Below the pieces are notes generated by a model, which did not search any database, was not told the origin of the DNA, and was given only the letters and a program-made list of their open reading frames with translations. This document shows, in pieces, positions 6,983 through 16,524 of a DNA stretch of 64,000 nucleotides. The stretch spans positions 186,001 to 250,000 of the forward strand of contig NZ_OAML01000003.1 of NCBI RefSeq assembly GCF_900199435.1. The letters are read 5' to 3'. The position numbers and the translations under genes are program-made. The stretch comes from Pygmaiobacter massiliensis (GTDB taxonomy: Bacteria > Bacillota > Clostridia > Oscillospirales > Ruminococcaceae). The stretch's first letter is position 1; each line of letters opens with the position of its first letter.

Positions 6983-7801
6983 CTAACTTGCAATGTTTCT
7001 TATAAACTCCTCCGGATGGCTACGTATGTAATTGCGAGCCACGGCCGACATTTCGGCGTGTGGACTTACAAAATCTCGCAATTCCGTCATGCGGTCTTTT
7101 AGAACTTTTCGGTAAGTTGGATCTCCGTGTTTAGCATAATTCTTCTGTGTTTCAAGTATTTCCTCGATCTTTCGTCTGCATTTATTTTGAATTTCCTTGC
7201 GTGCATCTACCAAAGTAATGTGGTTCAAATCATATACACGCACGGAAAGCTTCACACGTGTTGCATCCCAACAATCATCATCAGAACATGCTGGATACAC
7301 TTGCCCATCGTTGTTAAAAGCGATAAGGATAATATCGTCTAATTCTGTTGGATCTATTAATCCTGGCCACTCATTTGGAATGCCATCTTGATCACTTGCA
7401 GCATCTGTTCCGTCTTTTAGCGGAAAGTAGGCATTTTTACTTGTATTCGGGATGGAAGCAGCATACCTATAGTTCCTCCAGTCAAACGCAAGCCACCAAT
7501 ATCCCTCTGTATTATTGTTGGTCTTGATTTCACAATTTCGTGTAAGTTTTAGTGTTGCTTTTTTAGGTCGAAAATGATCCACATGATAAATAGAGGCTAT
7601 GTCATTTGCTTCTGTGTACCAACACTTTCCATCAGAAAGCTTACTTAGATAATCTTTAAGCTTGCCCCAATAAGCACTATTTTTATCAATAAAATCGTTG
7701 CGTTCAGATGGTGGGAGCAGCATGAGCTCCGCTGTTAATTTTTTGCCCTCATTAATCAGATCCGCTGATGGAGGGTTGTGTTTTAAATCAATATATATCA
7801 T
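6983..7801 (-). CDS. HNH endonuclease, PtuB/TIGR02646-like
   Basis: The product has 272 residues. The HNH core is GKCWYTEA, then YHVDHFRPKK near residues 71-80, as in the HNH partner of Septu and of retron Ec78-type systems. The usual first CxxC zinc pair is reduced to a single cysteine (CWYT). GGAGG lies seven bases before ATG, which overlaps the AAA gene's stop by four bases. With the AAA protein it probably forms a nuclease complex that cuts nucleic acid during phage infection. The target is unknown. It is the last gene of the defence operon. Confidence 0.8.
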   Translation of the reverse strand: MIYIDLKHNPPSADLINEGKKLTAELMLLPPSERNDFIDKNSAYWGKLKDYLSKLSDGKCWYTEANDIASIYHVDHFRPKKATLKLTRNCEIKTNNNTEGYWWLAFDWRNYRYAASIPNTSKNAYFPLKDGTDAASDQDGIPNEWPGLIDPTELDDIILIAFNNDGQVYPACSDDDCWDATRVKLSVRVYDLNHITLVDARKEIQNKCRRKIEEILETQKNYAKHGDPTYRKVLKDRMTELRDFVSPHAEMSAVARNYIRSHPEEFIRNIAS

Positions 7802-9348
7802 CCCTTGCCCTCCATCTTTTCCTCTTCCAATATCTCAGCTAAAATATCATCGGTTAAAGCTGCCATCTGTTTTCTCTCAACATCAGTAATTGGTTTAGAT
7901 TGGAATTCAGGTCGCGCAAATAGTCGTTCAATAAATTTGTCATATAGCGGATCACGAGTTGTGCGAGTAAATCCCAAATTTTCCAATTCACGCTCAAGGT
8001 GGCGTAATTCATCCTGTTCGGCAACTGTTTTATTTTCCTTATATAGTAGTTGGCGTTTCCTATCCAAATCCTTTTGCGTGTCAGGGTCAAGTGTAGACGG
8101 CAACCCAAATAAATCACTGGTCAGTAATCCAGCAACACCCATACCTTTTGGATCTACTTCGGGTGTTTTGATAACAGTCTGATTATTACAACGGTCGAAA
8201 ATTGTTACAGCTTCTTTTTTCAATCCACCTATCACAATGGGGTCATGTGTTGATAATATTACCTGGCTATTTTCCGATGGTTCCACTACATCTTGTATTA
8301 GTTTCAGATAATCAAATTTCCATGCAGGGTTTAAATGCGTGTCCGGCTCGTCCAAAAGGAATAAAGATTCCTTTGATTTCGTAAATTTTAAAAGGCCAAG
8401 TACTGTTAGTAGTTGTTGCTCACCTTCACTCAATTCATTAAAAGTTATTACTGTTCCATCAGATTTTCTGACCTTAATCCGTATTTCCTCAATTAAATCT
8501 GAGAGGTACATACTCTCAAGATGCTTGAAGAATTCAACATTGTTTTTGTACCTTTCAGAAAATTCCATAAGTTTTTTCTGATCCTTCAAAAAGAGGTATG
8601 TTACCTCTTTTTTTACGGGCTTGAACCCCTCATCAAAAGATGTTGTTTCCTTTAATGGAGCAAGGGATAACCTGTAAAGATCATTTAAAAACTCACGCAC
8701 AACTCCTCGGGCACCCCAAAGTTCAGATTTTGCATATTTAAGCCCACTTTTCTCTTTTACCCAGCTCGCTTTTTTAAGAACAAACAGAATGGACTCAACA
8801 GAAATAATATCCAGATATTCTCTTAGGAATTGGCTGTTTGTTTCTTCAAAAAAAGAGAAGAACGCAAGTAGGACAAAATTACTGTGGATAAGTCTGGCGT
8901 AAAAGAGTGGGCGGATAACTTCATCTTTTCCGTTTAACAATGCATTGTAGAACTTACGCTGATGCTTTGAAAAGTGGCTTTCTAAACGATTGCTAGGCCC
9001 CGAATAATATGCAAATACATGGGCAGGAAGATAGTTCTCCCGTTCCTTGTAAAAGGCACTTTTACTTATGGATTCGCCATCTACATTAAAGCCCTTTTTT
9101 CCATCAAGCTTGGAGTTGTCAACAGTAATAATATGACTAGAGCATCGATAAGTTACGGTATAGGAGAAATTAGTGGTAGGCACATTCAAATCCAAGTCAC
9201 GAAAAATAATGACCAAAGCCTCTATCAAATTGGATTTGCCCGCACCATTGCGTCCAATAAAGACAGAGGTCAATTGTGTTTCATCTATGTCAATGTGAAA
9301 GTTTTTCAGATTCTTAAAATTATCTATATCAAGTTTATCAACTCGCAT
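7798..9348 (-). CDS. AAA ATPase, Septu PtuA-like
   Basis: The product has 516 residues. ATG 9348 has GGAGG six bases upstream; an earlier frame start lies inside hsdS. Walker A is FIGRNGAGKSNL near residues 31-42, the ABC-type signature is LSEGEQQLL near 303, and Walker B is LFLLDEPDTHLNP near 328, giving a RecF/SMC-like ATPase. There is no TOPRIM nuclease domain as in OLD proteins, so the nuclease is probably the HNH neighbour. The start overlaps the end of hsdS by 11 bases. A PrrC/RloC-like guard role for the restriction enzyme is possible. Confidence 0.82.
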   Translation of the reverse strand: MRVDKLDIDNFKNLKNFHIDIDETQLTSVFIGRNGAGKSNLIEALVIIFRDLDLNVPTTNFSYTVTYRCSSHIITVDNSKLDGKKGFNVDGESISKSAFYKERENYLPAHVFAYYSGPSNRLESHFSKHQRKFYNALLNGKDEVIRPLFYARLIHSNFVLLAFFSFFEETNSQFLREYLDIISVESILFVLKKASWVKEKSGLKYAKSELWGARGVVREFLNDLYRLSLAPLKETTSFDEGFKPVKKEVTYLFLKDQKKLMEFSERYKNNVEFFKHLESMYLSDLIEEIRIKVRKSDGTVITFNELSEGEQQLLTVLGLLKFTKSKESLFLLDEPDTHLNPAWKFDYLKLIQDVVEPSENSQVILSTHDPIVIGGLKKEAVTIFDRCNNQTVIKTPEVDPKGMGVAGLLTSDLFGLPSTLDPDTQKDLDRKRQLLYKENKTVAEQDELRHLERELENLGFTRTTRDPLYDKFIERLFARPEFQSKPITDVERKQMAALTDDILAEILEEEKMEGKG

Positions 9349-10915
9349 GGACAACCTCCAAAAATGACTCGCCATTTTCACGACGCTCTATGACTTTTCC
9401 ATCATTCACTAATTCTTTGAGTTTTTCATAAAAATCATCGATTTCTAATCCGGTTAGTGCCTTCAGTTTTTCTGGTGTTAATTCTTTATTCTCTTGCAAC
9501 GCTTCTAAAATCGTCTTTGCCACTTCTTTGCCCTCCGATTCCTTGAGTTTAACTTTTTTAATCATATTTTTAGTATCTGAATTTTTGAAGCTACCATTTA
9601 TTTTTTCCTGAATTACAGCTTTTAGTAGCTCAATTGCGCTTTCCTCCGCCGGATTATTGGTGCCGAGTTCACCACGGAAGGCACGAGCGAGGATTGCCTT
9701 TTTCATCAAGTCGATTTTTTCAATAACGCTTGCAAGATCTTTGGCTTGTTCTTCTTTTTCAAAAATACTGTCGAGGATTCGGACAATTTCACTCTGCTCG
9801 CGTAGAGTAGGAAGCGTAATTCGCAATGACTTAAGGTCTTGAAGTGAAAGCCCTTTTTTGGTTGCCCCACGCTCTAAATTTTGCAATTGCCCTAAGCCTA
9901 AATCGGAAACAAAAAACCATGCAATAAAACGTGCGTTAACTGTTGGCACCGGTCTTGCTAGAGCAACATGTTGGTTAATGTAAGCCTCGGTTGAGTCATC
10001 CTCAACAATTCCTATCATTCCAACATCTGCTGTAATAGATACCAAAATATCATTCCGCCGTACAAGGCTCCTCTGTCCTTCTGCTCTATCTGGTAAATCT
10101 ACATATTGAATATCGGAATAATCAATTTTTATGGTTCCATGATCCAGATTTCCCATGCGAATAAATATGGCTCCTGAATCACTATAATACTGTGCCCAGC
10201 CTCTTGATCCACTTGTAATATATGAAAAAACACTATTGGATGGAGTACTTACCCAGCTATCCGACCCAACACCATTTTCTTTTCTCCATTTTGCGGTTAG
10301 TTCCCCTTTGAAAGCCTTATGCAGGACAGCTGCTTTGTGGGTTTCAAAGCTATTAAGGGCGAATTGCGCCTTTTCTTTCGCCTCATCTAATTTTGCAAAC
10401 AGAATGCCAATGCGGTCAATAATTCTTTGTTGCTCGGCAAGAGGAGGCAGTGGAAAGGACAAATTGTAAAACAACTCTTTGTTTAAGTGTGGTATTGCTG
10501 AGCCTGTTTTAGAATTTCGAAAGTAATCTTGATATATGCAAATAAAATACTCAAAAAGACTACTATTGATTAGCTCGGTAGTTTCCATTTTTTTAAAAGT
10601 ACTGCCCATATAGCCATCTTCACCAATGCTAAATACTTCTCCTGAATTTTCCCCATCTACTAAGATTACCTTAGAATTTTTAGCAATAAAATGACCGCTT
10701 GTTTTAATAGTTGCTTCAATTTTTCCCCTCAAATATTTTGCTTCAAGATATGGCAATGCATTCTCGCTTTGCTTCTCCCCATTTTGAAGCTTACATACAA
10801 TACCAACACTCGTCCAAACCCAGTTATTCGGCACTTTATAAGGCTGTTTCCAGTCTGGCACCAATGCTTTTTCCAGTCTTTTTTCAAAAGAAAGGCTTTC
10901 TTTTTTCTTTGCCAT
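9338..10915 (-). CDS. hsdS: Type I restriction specificity subunit HsdS
   Basis: The product has 525 residues. Two target recognition domains (about 20-180 and 225-400) are each followed by a conserved helix (LPPLAEQQRIIDRIGILFAK and LPTLREQSEIVRILDSIF). These set the two half-sites of a bipartite DNA target. An extra C-terminal segment of about 75 residues looks like a small winged helix (LTPEKLKALTGLEIDDFYEK) and is not part of a standard HsdS. The start ATG shares one base with the hsdM stop. The recognition sequence cannot be predicted here. Confidence 0.92.
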   Translation of the reverse strand: MAKKKESLSFEKRLEKALVPDWKQPYKVPNNWVWTSVGIVCKLQNGEKQSENALPYLEAKYLRGKIEATIKTSGHFIAKNSKVILVDGENSGEVFSIGEDGYMGSTFKKMETTELINSSLFEYFICIYQDYFRNSKTGSAIPHLNKELFYNLSFPLPPLAEQQRIIDRIGILFAKLDEAKEKAQFALNSFETHKAAVLHKAFKGELTAKWRKENGVGSDSWVSTPSNSVFSYITSGSRGWAQYYSDSGAIFIRMGNLDHGTIKIDYSDIQYVDLPDRAEGQRSLVRRNDILVSITADVGMIGIVEDDSTEAYINQHVALARPVPTVNARFIAWFFVSDLGLGQLQNLERGATKKGLSLQDLKSLRITLPTLREQSEIVRILDSIFEKEEQAKDLASVIEKIDLMKKAILARAFRGELGTNNPAEESAIELLKAVIQEKINGSFKNSDTKNMIKKVKLKESEGKEVAKTILEALQENKELTPEKLKALTGLEIDDFYEKLKELVNDGKVIERRENGESFLEVVHAS

Positions 10916-12495
10916 CAGCGTTCACCGCCTAAACTTTTCAGCTCTTTCACAACGCTCATAATTAAATCAACAGCTTCTTCAAGCTGTGCAATCACTTCTT
11001 CGCCACTTTCAATAGGGTCAGCAAGGTCGTTGTAATCTAACACACTGTCATTACGAATTAAGCCCAAATCGAGGCTATTGTTTTTCTTTTCTATCTCCTC
11101 ACGAGTGAAAACTGAGAAACGTTCATCCTTTATTGCGGTTCTGTCGGTTGCCTCATAAGCTTTGATAAAATCCGCAAAATGCTCCGGTTTTAGAGGCGTG
11201 GTCTTGCCAAAGGAAGGCATATTGGTGCGCATATCGTAAAACCACACTTCTTTGGTGTTGTTCTCATTGGTTTTACCACGGGTGAAAAACAGCACATTGG
11301 TTTTGACGCCTTGTGCATAGAAAATACCTGTGGGTAACCTCAGAACGGTATGCAAGTTGCATTTGTTCATGAGGTCCTCACGAATTTTTGCACCGTCGCC
11401 GTCAGCAAAAAGCACATTATCGGGTAGCACGACAGCAGCACGGGCTTTACCGTCTTGCTTTAAGCTACGGTAAATGTGCTGTAAAAAGTTTAACTGCTTA
11501 TTGGAACTTGGATAGGTTAAATCATCGCGCGTGGCGCGCTCGCCCCCTTGCTTTGTGCCAAAGGGCGGGTTGGTCAGCACCACATCAAAGCTGTTCATGC
11601 TCTTTCCTTGGTTCGAGAGCGTGTCCGCAAGAAGAATGTCGCTTTCCAGACCATGGAGCATAGCATTCATGAGGGCAAGCTTATGGGTATCGGCAACCAG
11701 CTCGCAGCCTGTGAAATCCTTGGTTTTGAATTTGGTGTATTGTTCCGGTGACATGCTGAAGATGTCGTTATGCTCCCGTACATATCGATTGGCCGCAATC
11801 ATAAATCCAAAGGTTCCGCAGGCGGGGTCATTGCAACGCTCGCCAAGCCTTGGCTTTACCAATTTCACCATCACATCAATCAGCACACGAGGTGTAAAAT
11901 ATTGCCCTGCACCAGATTTCTTTTCGTTGGCGTTTTTTTCCAAAAGCCCTTCGTAGAGGTCGCCAAACCCATCTTTATCCACACTGTACCAGTCAAGTGC
12001 ATTGATGTTTGCAATAATTTTTTTAAGGTTTTTCGGCTCATCAATATTGCTTCTTGCATCACGGTAAATATCACGGATATGGCCTTTACAATGCTCACCA
12101 AGCAACCGAAGCAGGGTATTATAATATTTTTTCAGTTCAATGCCATCTTTTGTAACAAGGCTTTCCCAAGAGTAATCAGCAAGCTCCTTTTTTTCAACAA
12201 GGGAAATTTCTTTTTTGCTGGCCTTGGTGTTTACAGACTTGGATTGACTGATTTTATTTAATTCTTGGTCAATGGCTTCAATAATCTCTTGTGGGGTGGT
12301 TTTATCATCGATTTTAATGATGTCCACCAAGTCAATAAGATTTTTTAAAATATCTTTTTCAGTATCCGTTTCCTGCATCATTTTTAGGAAAAGGATATAG
12401 GTCAGCTCGGTAACATACTGATGATAAGTGATACCATCATCACGCAGTACATTACAAAGATTCCATAGTTTCGAAACAATTTCTTGATTGCTCAT
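10915..12495 (-). CDS. hsdM: Type I DNA methyltransferase subunit HsdM
   Basis: The product has 526 residues, normal for the family. An N-terminal HsdM_N helical domain precedes the N6_Mtase fold with SAM motif DPACGTFGF near residue 221 and the adenine-N6 catalytic motif NPPF near 308. It modifies adenine in the host's recognition sites and, with HsdS, directs HsdR. The start ATG shares one base with the hsdR stop (TAATG), so the two are translationally coupled. The sequence appears intact. Confidence 0.95.
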   Translation of the reverse strand: MSNQEIVSKLWNLCNVLRDDGITYHQYVTELTYILFLKMMQETDTEKDILKNLIDLVDIIKIDDKTTPQEIIEAIDQELNKISQSKSVNTKASKKEISLVEKKELADYSWESLVTKDGIELKKYYNTLLRLLGEHCKGHIRDIYRDARSNIDEPKNLKKIIANINALDWYSVDKDGFGDLYEGLLEKNANEKKSGAGQYFTPRVLIDVMVKLVKPRLGERCNDPACGTFGFMIAANRYVREHNDIFSMSPEQYTKFKTKDFTGCELVADTHKLALMNAMLHGLESDILLADTLSNQGKSMNSFDVVLTNPPFGTKQGGERATRDDLTYPSSNKQLNFLQHIYRSLKQDGKARAAVVLPDNVLFADGDGAKIREDLMNKCNLHTVLRLPTGIFYAQGVKTNVLFFTRGKTNENNTKEVWFYDMRTNMPSFGKTTPLKPEHFADFIKAYEATDRTAIKDERFSVFTREEIEKKNNSLDLGLIRNDSVLDYNDLADPIESGEEVIAQLEEAVDLIMSVVKELKSLGGER

Positions 12496-15400
12496 TATGC
12501 TACTTTGCCTCCATCATCATAGAGGTATTGATTTAGCTCTATAATGTATTCATTTAGTTTGTTTTTGAACAGCTTGTCAATGCGGTTAAATCCGCCAAAA
12601 TCTCGGAAAGCACCCAGATTAAAGGTTTCTTCATTCAGTACCGTTTCGGTAAGTAAAAACTTTTCAATGCGATCAAGCCAGTCCAGCTCCATTTTAGAAA
12701 AACGGTGTGCTGATTTCAGCTTTTCCACAGCTTTTTGAATTCGCTCGCTATGACTTAACAGCTGTGAACCGATTGCTTGTGAGCGAATGAAGCTGATAAT
12801 ATCGGCGGTAATGTCCTCGTTTGTTGTTTGTTTCCACGCACTGTTCAATTGGGTTTCGGTAAAGCCTTTGCTGTCCAGCTCGATACGCAGAGACTTTAGT
12901 GCCGAACGGGTAAGCTCCGCCGGTCGGGTACAGACGAGTTTCAGCGCTTCTATTTTATCTGCATTTTCGGAAATAAAAGTTCTAAACTCCTCTAAGTAGT
13001 CTTGAGGCTTTTGCCCTTTGCCATATCCTCTGGTATGAGTTCGAAGCTCATCTTCCTTGTCGGAAATCACAACGGCACGCCGTGCATCAATGCCACCTTC
13101 GTTAAGCACATAGAATAGGTCTTGCTTGCTGAGCAAAAGATCCCTACTTTCAGACGCAGGGAGCGCCTTAACCTGCTCGATAAATTCAGTCGGGGTTTTA
13201 CCATCTGCGAAGTGCTCAAACCGCTCTTTTTGTGCTGTGGTCATCCGCTTTTGCTTTCTGCGGATTTTCGCAATAATCATATCGATTTGGTTTTGAATTT
13301 GTGCATCGGTTTGGAGTTCCTCTAGCCCATTTAGCAAGTCGATAAAGGTTGCGTTGGCATTGGCTACAACAGGCTTCATCGTGCTGACATCCTGCAAGGA
13401 TTCATACACACCTACGGGATCATAAATTTCAAAATGGGTTTTCCCAATTTTGTCACACAGGCGGGTAGCACGTCCCAACATCTGCTCGTATAAAATACGA
13501 GATTTCACCCGGCGCATAAAAACAAGCGTAGTAATTTCAGGCACATCAATGCCGGTGGTGAGCAAATCTACGGTAACCGCAATATTGGGATATTGCTCGT
13601 TTTTATAAGCACGAATGAGCTCCAATACTCGCTTCTTATCGCCGGATTTGCTGGTAATTTTCATAATGGCATTGTTGCTAATGCCGTAAGGTTCGTAAAT
13701 TTCACGTAAGATATCTACAATCATATCAGCATGGTTATCGTCGACCGCATAAATCAGCGTTTTACCCATACCGGTTGGGTTAATATCATTTGCAATTTCT
13801 TCTAAAACAGCACGGTTAAAGTTTTCAGTTATGACTCTCCGATTAAACTGCTCCACATCGAATTTAAGCTCATCTGCAAGCTCGGCACTGTTTGTAATTT
13901 CACCAGTATTCGGGTCATAGACAGGGACAATATCACCTTTTTCGTAGGTAATTCCATCTTCACTCAGCTTTGTTGTCAAGTTGTGGGGCGCATCATGATC
14001 GACCAAAAAGCCTTCCACAACTGCTCGGCGGTAGCTATATTCAAAAACAGGCTTGCCGAAAATCTCCGTGGTGTGCAGTGCAGGAGTCGCCGTTAAACCG
14101 ACTTTGACCGCATCAAAATACTCAATCACAGTACGATACTTGCTGACGAAGTCATCTTGATTTCGATATAACAGTTCGTCTTCACCAGCCTCTTTGTCCA
14201 GAATATAGCCTCTGTGCGCTTCATCTATAATAATCAAATCATAATCAGAAACAGCAGGCATAGCTTCACCGGTGTTATATATAATGCGTTTTACAAGGCT
14301 TTGTACCGTTGCCACTTGGATTTTTGTTTCAGGATCAATTTCCTTTTCCTCTAAGTTTTTGATATTGTAAATTTTATCAAGGGTCATGACATCTTCGAGC
14401 TTTACTTCCTTGAATACATCTTGAGCCTGCTCTCCCAATGCGGTACGATCAATCAGAAAAAGAATCCGATTAAATCGCTTGGATTTCAAAAAGCGATAAA
14501 CCATACCTAATATGGTTCTGGTTTTACCAGTTCCGGTTGCCATGGATAGCAGAGCGGTTTGAGCACCGCTCACAATGGTGTTTTCAACGGCACTAATTGC
14601 CTCAACCTGATATTCTCTCAAGTTAAGGCCGTCTTTGTCAGTCAATAAATCTTTAGATATATTTTGCAGTGTGCTGTTTGTAGCAGCAATATCTTTTTCC
14701 AGCCATTCCAAAATACCTTGGGGGCTTACCCAGCCTCGCAAGGACTTAGAAATATTGGTTTCATTCCTTAAATCAAGAAACCAAATACCCGATTTTTCTT
14801 TATACTGCTCTAAATATTTTCTTCCATTGGTTGCGAACACAAATGGCACTTTATACCCTTGCCATTGCCCGATAATATAATTCGAGTCATCATCTTTGAT
14901 ATTTCGTGCGTAGTCTTTACATTGCACATCAATAATATTTGGCACATCAATCAGGGCTTTCTTAGCTTCTACAATCGCAACGAGTTGGGTTCCAACAAAT
15001 AAGGCGTAGTCCGCAAATCCACGGCTACCAAGTTGCGAATTGGTTGGCCATTCGGCAATCGCAATATTTCTTCCTTTTTGTGGGCGAGCTCCTTTTGCAT
15101 AGCGAAGAGTGTCTGTATCTGCTTCCCACCCCACTAAGCGTAGCTGTTCATCGATTAAATAGCGAGTTTCTTTTTCGGAAAGATTGATGAGCGAAGCAGC
15201 TTTATTTGCTTGTTTTTGTCGATCGTTGTTGCTAATATTTTGCGGCTCAATACGATCAATTTTCTGTGTCAGCTTCTCAATCATAGTCTCTTTTTCAAGA
15301 ATGATAGCATCAAAATCCATCATATCATTAGAAGGAAGAATAAATGTACCTGCGTTAAAATTCCAGTCGCCATAGGTCTGCATAAACCAAACAGAAAGGG

Positions 15401-15740
15401 TATAGGCCATTTCCAGCAGGGTTTTGCATTTTTCAGCATCTGCAAAATTTTGATGGATTGCATCATTTCTTGTAGTCCTAAGGGCATATAAAATATCATC
15501 AATGTCGCGAGGCAATAGGCCTTCTCGTTTCAGAAGGCGAATACGATTCGCATGGGTGTTATCCACATTGGGCGGAGCAATCCCGTCCAGCTTAAGCATC
15601 AAATTGACAACAGTTTCACCCATCATACCCAATTTAATGAGGCAAGAATTGGAATCAGAATAAAGATATTTTTCTGCCAACTGTCCAATTTCATAGAGGA
15701 CAGCAAATTTGTTGTGTAAAAAGTCAAAGTTTGATTTCAT
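12495..15740 (-). CDS. hsdR: Type I restriction subunit HsdR (EcoEI family)
   Basis: The product has 1081 residues. ATG 15740 has GGAGG six bases upstream. An N-terminal DUF4145-like helical part (1-135) is followed by a nuclease domain (FADYALFVG, then VAIVEAKK, about 242-261). The SF2 translocase has Walker A MATGTGKTRT near 400 and DEAH near 506, and an EcoEI_R_C-like end closes the protein. The complex cuts unmodified DNA after ATP-driven translocation. The frame is intact. It lies 32 bases after the ribbon-helix-helix gene, which probably leads the operon. Confidence 0.93.
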   Translation of the reverse strand: MKSNFDFLHNKFAVLYEIGQLAEKYLYSDSNSCLIKLGMMGETVVNLMLKLDGIAPPNVDNTHANRIRLLKREGLLPRDIDDILYALRTTRNDAIHQNFADAEKCKTLLEMAYTLSVWFMQTYGDWNFNAGTFILPSNDMMDFDAIILEKETMIEKLTQKIDRIEPQNISNNDRQKQANKAASLINLSEKETRYLIDEQLRLVGWEADTDTLRYAKGARPQKGRNIAIAEWPTNSQLGSRGFADYALFVGTQLVAIVEAKKALIDVPNIIDVQCKDYARNIKDDDSNYIIGQWQGYKVPFVFATNGRKYLEQYKEKSGIWFLDLRNETNISKSLRGWVSPQGILEWLEKDIAATNSTLQNISKDLLTDKDGLNLREYQVEAISAVENTIVSGAQTALLSMATGTGKTRTILGMVYRFLKSKRFNRILFLIDRTALGEQAQDVFKEVKLEDVMTLDKIYNIKNLEEKEIDPETKIQVATVQSLVKRIIYNTGEAMPAVSDYDLIIIDEAHRGYILDKEAGEDELLYRNQDDFVSKYRTVIEYFDAVKVGLTATPALHTTEIFGKPVFEYSYRRAVVEGFLVDHDAPHNLTTKLSEDGITYEKGDIVPVYDPNTGEITNSAELADELKFDVEQFNRRVITENFNRAVLEEIANDINPTGMGKTLIYAVDDNHADMIVDILREIYEPYGISNNAIMKITSKSGDKKRVLELIRAYKNEQYPNIAVTVDLLTTGIDVPEITTLVFMRRVKSRILYEQMLGRATRLCDKIGKTHFEIYDPVGVYESLQDVSTMKPVVANANATFIDLLNGLEELQTDAQIQNQIDMIIAKIRRKQKRMTTAQKERFEHFADGKTPTEFIEQVKALPASESRDLLLSKQDLFYVLNEGGIDARRAVVISDKEDELRTHTRGYGKGQKPQDYLEEFRTFISENADKIEALKLVCTRPAELTRSALKSLRIELDSKGFTETQLNSAWKQTTNEDITADIISFIRSQAIGSQLLSHSERIQKAVEKLKSAHRFSKMELDWLDRIEKFLLTETVLNEETFNLGAFRDFGGFNRIDKLFKNKLNEYIIELNQYLYDDGGKVA

Positions 15741-15772
15741 GTCACACCTCCATGTCATCTATTACAGTGCTT

Positions 15773-16378
15773 TTATAAATCTGCAAATTTTTCAGCGTGA
15801 ATCAGTTTGTTTAGCGTAGTATACTTTGGGGAACGCACCGAAGCGGGGGAACTGTTCCCTAAAACAACAGGGTTTTCAAGTGGAACAGGAGAGCTCTCAA
15901 ATTTAATAATATATTTATTTTCAGTCTCATCATAGCAAAAACCGTTAGCTGCTACTTTCGCATAATGTGTAATGGCTGATATAGGGGCACCGACATAAAT
16001 CGCAACATATTTAATGTGGGGAATCTTATGCTTGCTTACTCTAACATATCTCCACTCCTCTTCTCCTAAAAATGTCTCCTCAAACCCATCTTTGTGAGCT
16101 GGAAAAACAACCGTATCATAATCGACATCCAGTAAGCTACTGTCAATTTCAATTCCTTTTTCTATCAGAAGATTCGTAGCATCTTCAATAAAAACTTCGA
16201 TGGCATCATAGATTAATTGATTTCGTGTAATGCACTCTCCGCTTTGCTTCGATAGAGCGGTGGAAAGTAATTGCAGTTTTTCTAAGTCGGATACCTTAAT
16301 AGAAAGAGCAACTTGCTTTTTCGGCTCTTCTTTCGGTTTTTCTATCTTGCTTTCAATAAGCGAATTTAACCTGCTCAT
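15773..16378 (-). CDS. Ribbon-helix-helix protein leading the restriction operon
   Basis: The product has 201 residues. After a basic start with KPKEEPKKQ, the segment QVALSIKVSDLEKLQLLSTALS (near 22-43) fits a ribbon-helix-helix strand and helix. The C-terminal 130 residues form an unrecognised domain (EEWRYVRVSKHKIPHIKYVAIY). GGAGGAG precedes ATG 16378. A 10-bp inverted repeat lies between promoter and start. Autoregulation and control of hsdRMS is the simplest reading, since restriction genes must be timed on entry into a new host. It is not recognised as a named family. Confidence 0.7.
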   Translation of the reverse strand: MSRLNSLIESKIEKPKEEPKKQVALSIKVSDLEKLQLLSTALSKQSGECITRNQLIYDAIEVFIEDATNLLIEKGIEIDSSLLDVDYDTVVFPAHKDGFEETFLGEEEWRYVRVSKHKIPHIKYVAIYVGAPISAITHYAKVAANGFCYDETENKYIIKFESSPVPLENPVVLGNSSPASVRSPKYTTLNKLIHAEKFADL

Positions 16379-16391
16379 TACAACTCCTCCA

Positions 16392-16445
16392 GTGTGTAAT
16401 AATAAAATGTAATTATAGTATTACACACCGGTGTACCGTTGTCAA
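16392..16445 (-). promoter_or_regulatory. Promoter and operator of the defence operon
   Basis: On the minus strand a TTGACA -35 (16445-16440) is followed by candidate -10 hexamers about 16-22 bp downstream (TAATAC or TATAAT). A perfect 10-bp inverted repeat, GTGTGTAATA (16392-16401) with TATTACACAC (16419-16428), covers the -10 and start region. It is a likely site for the ribbon-helix-helix protein. Confidence 0.55.
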
Positions 16446-16524
16446 TAGTGTAACTTAACTTTTGAATTTTAAAATTACACAATATGCACATTTCACTAAA
16501 AAACAAATTGAGTTTGGATGTAAC

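Noticed and set aside
7798-9348. OLD-family nuclease
   Set aside because: The ATPase motifs fit, but there is no C-terminal TOPRIM domain. The HNH gene next to it supplies the nuclease, which favours the PtuA-type reading.
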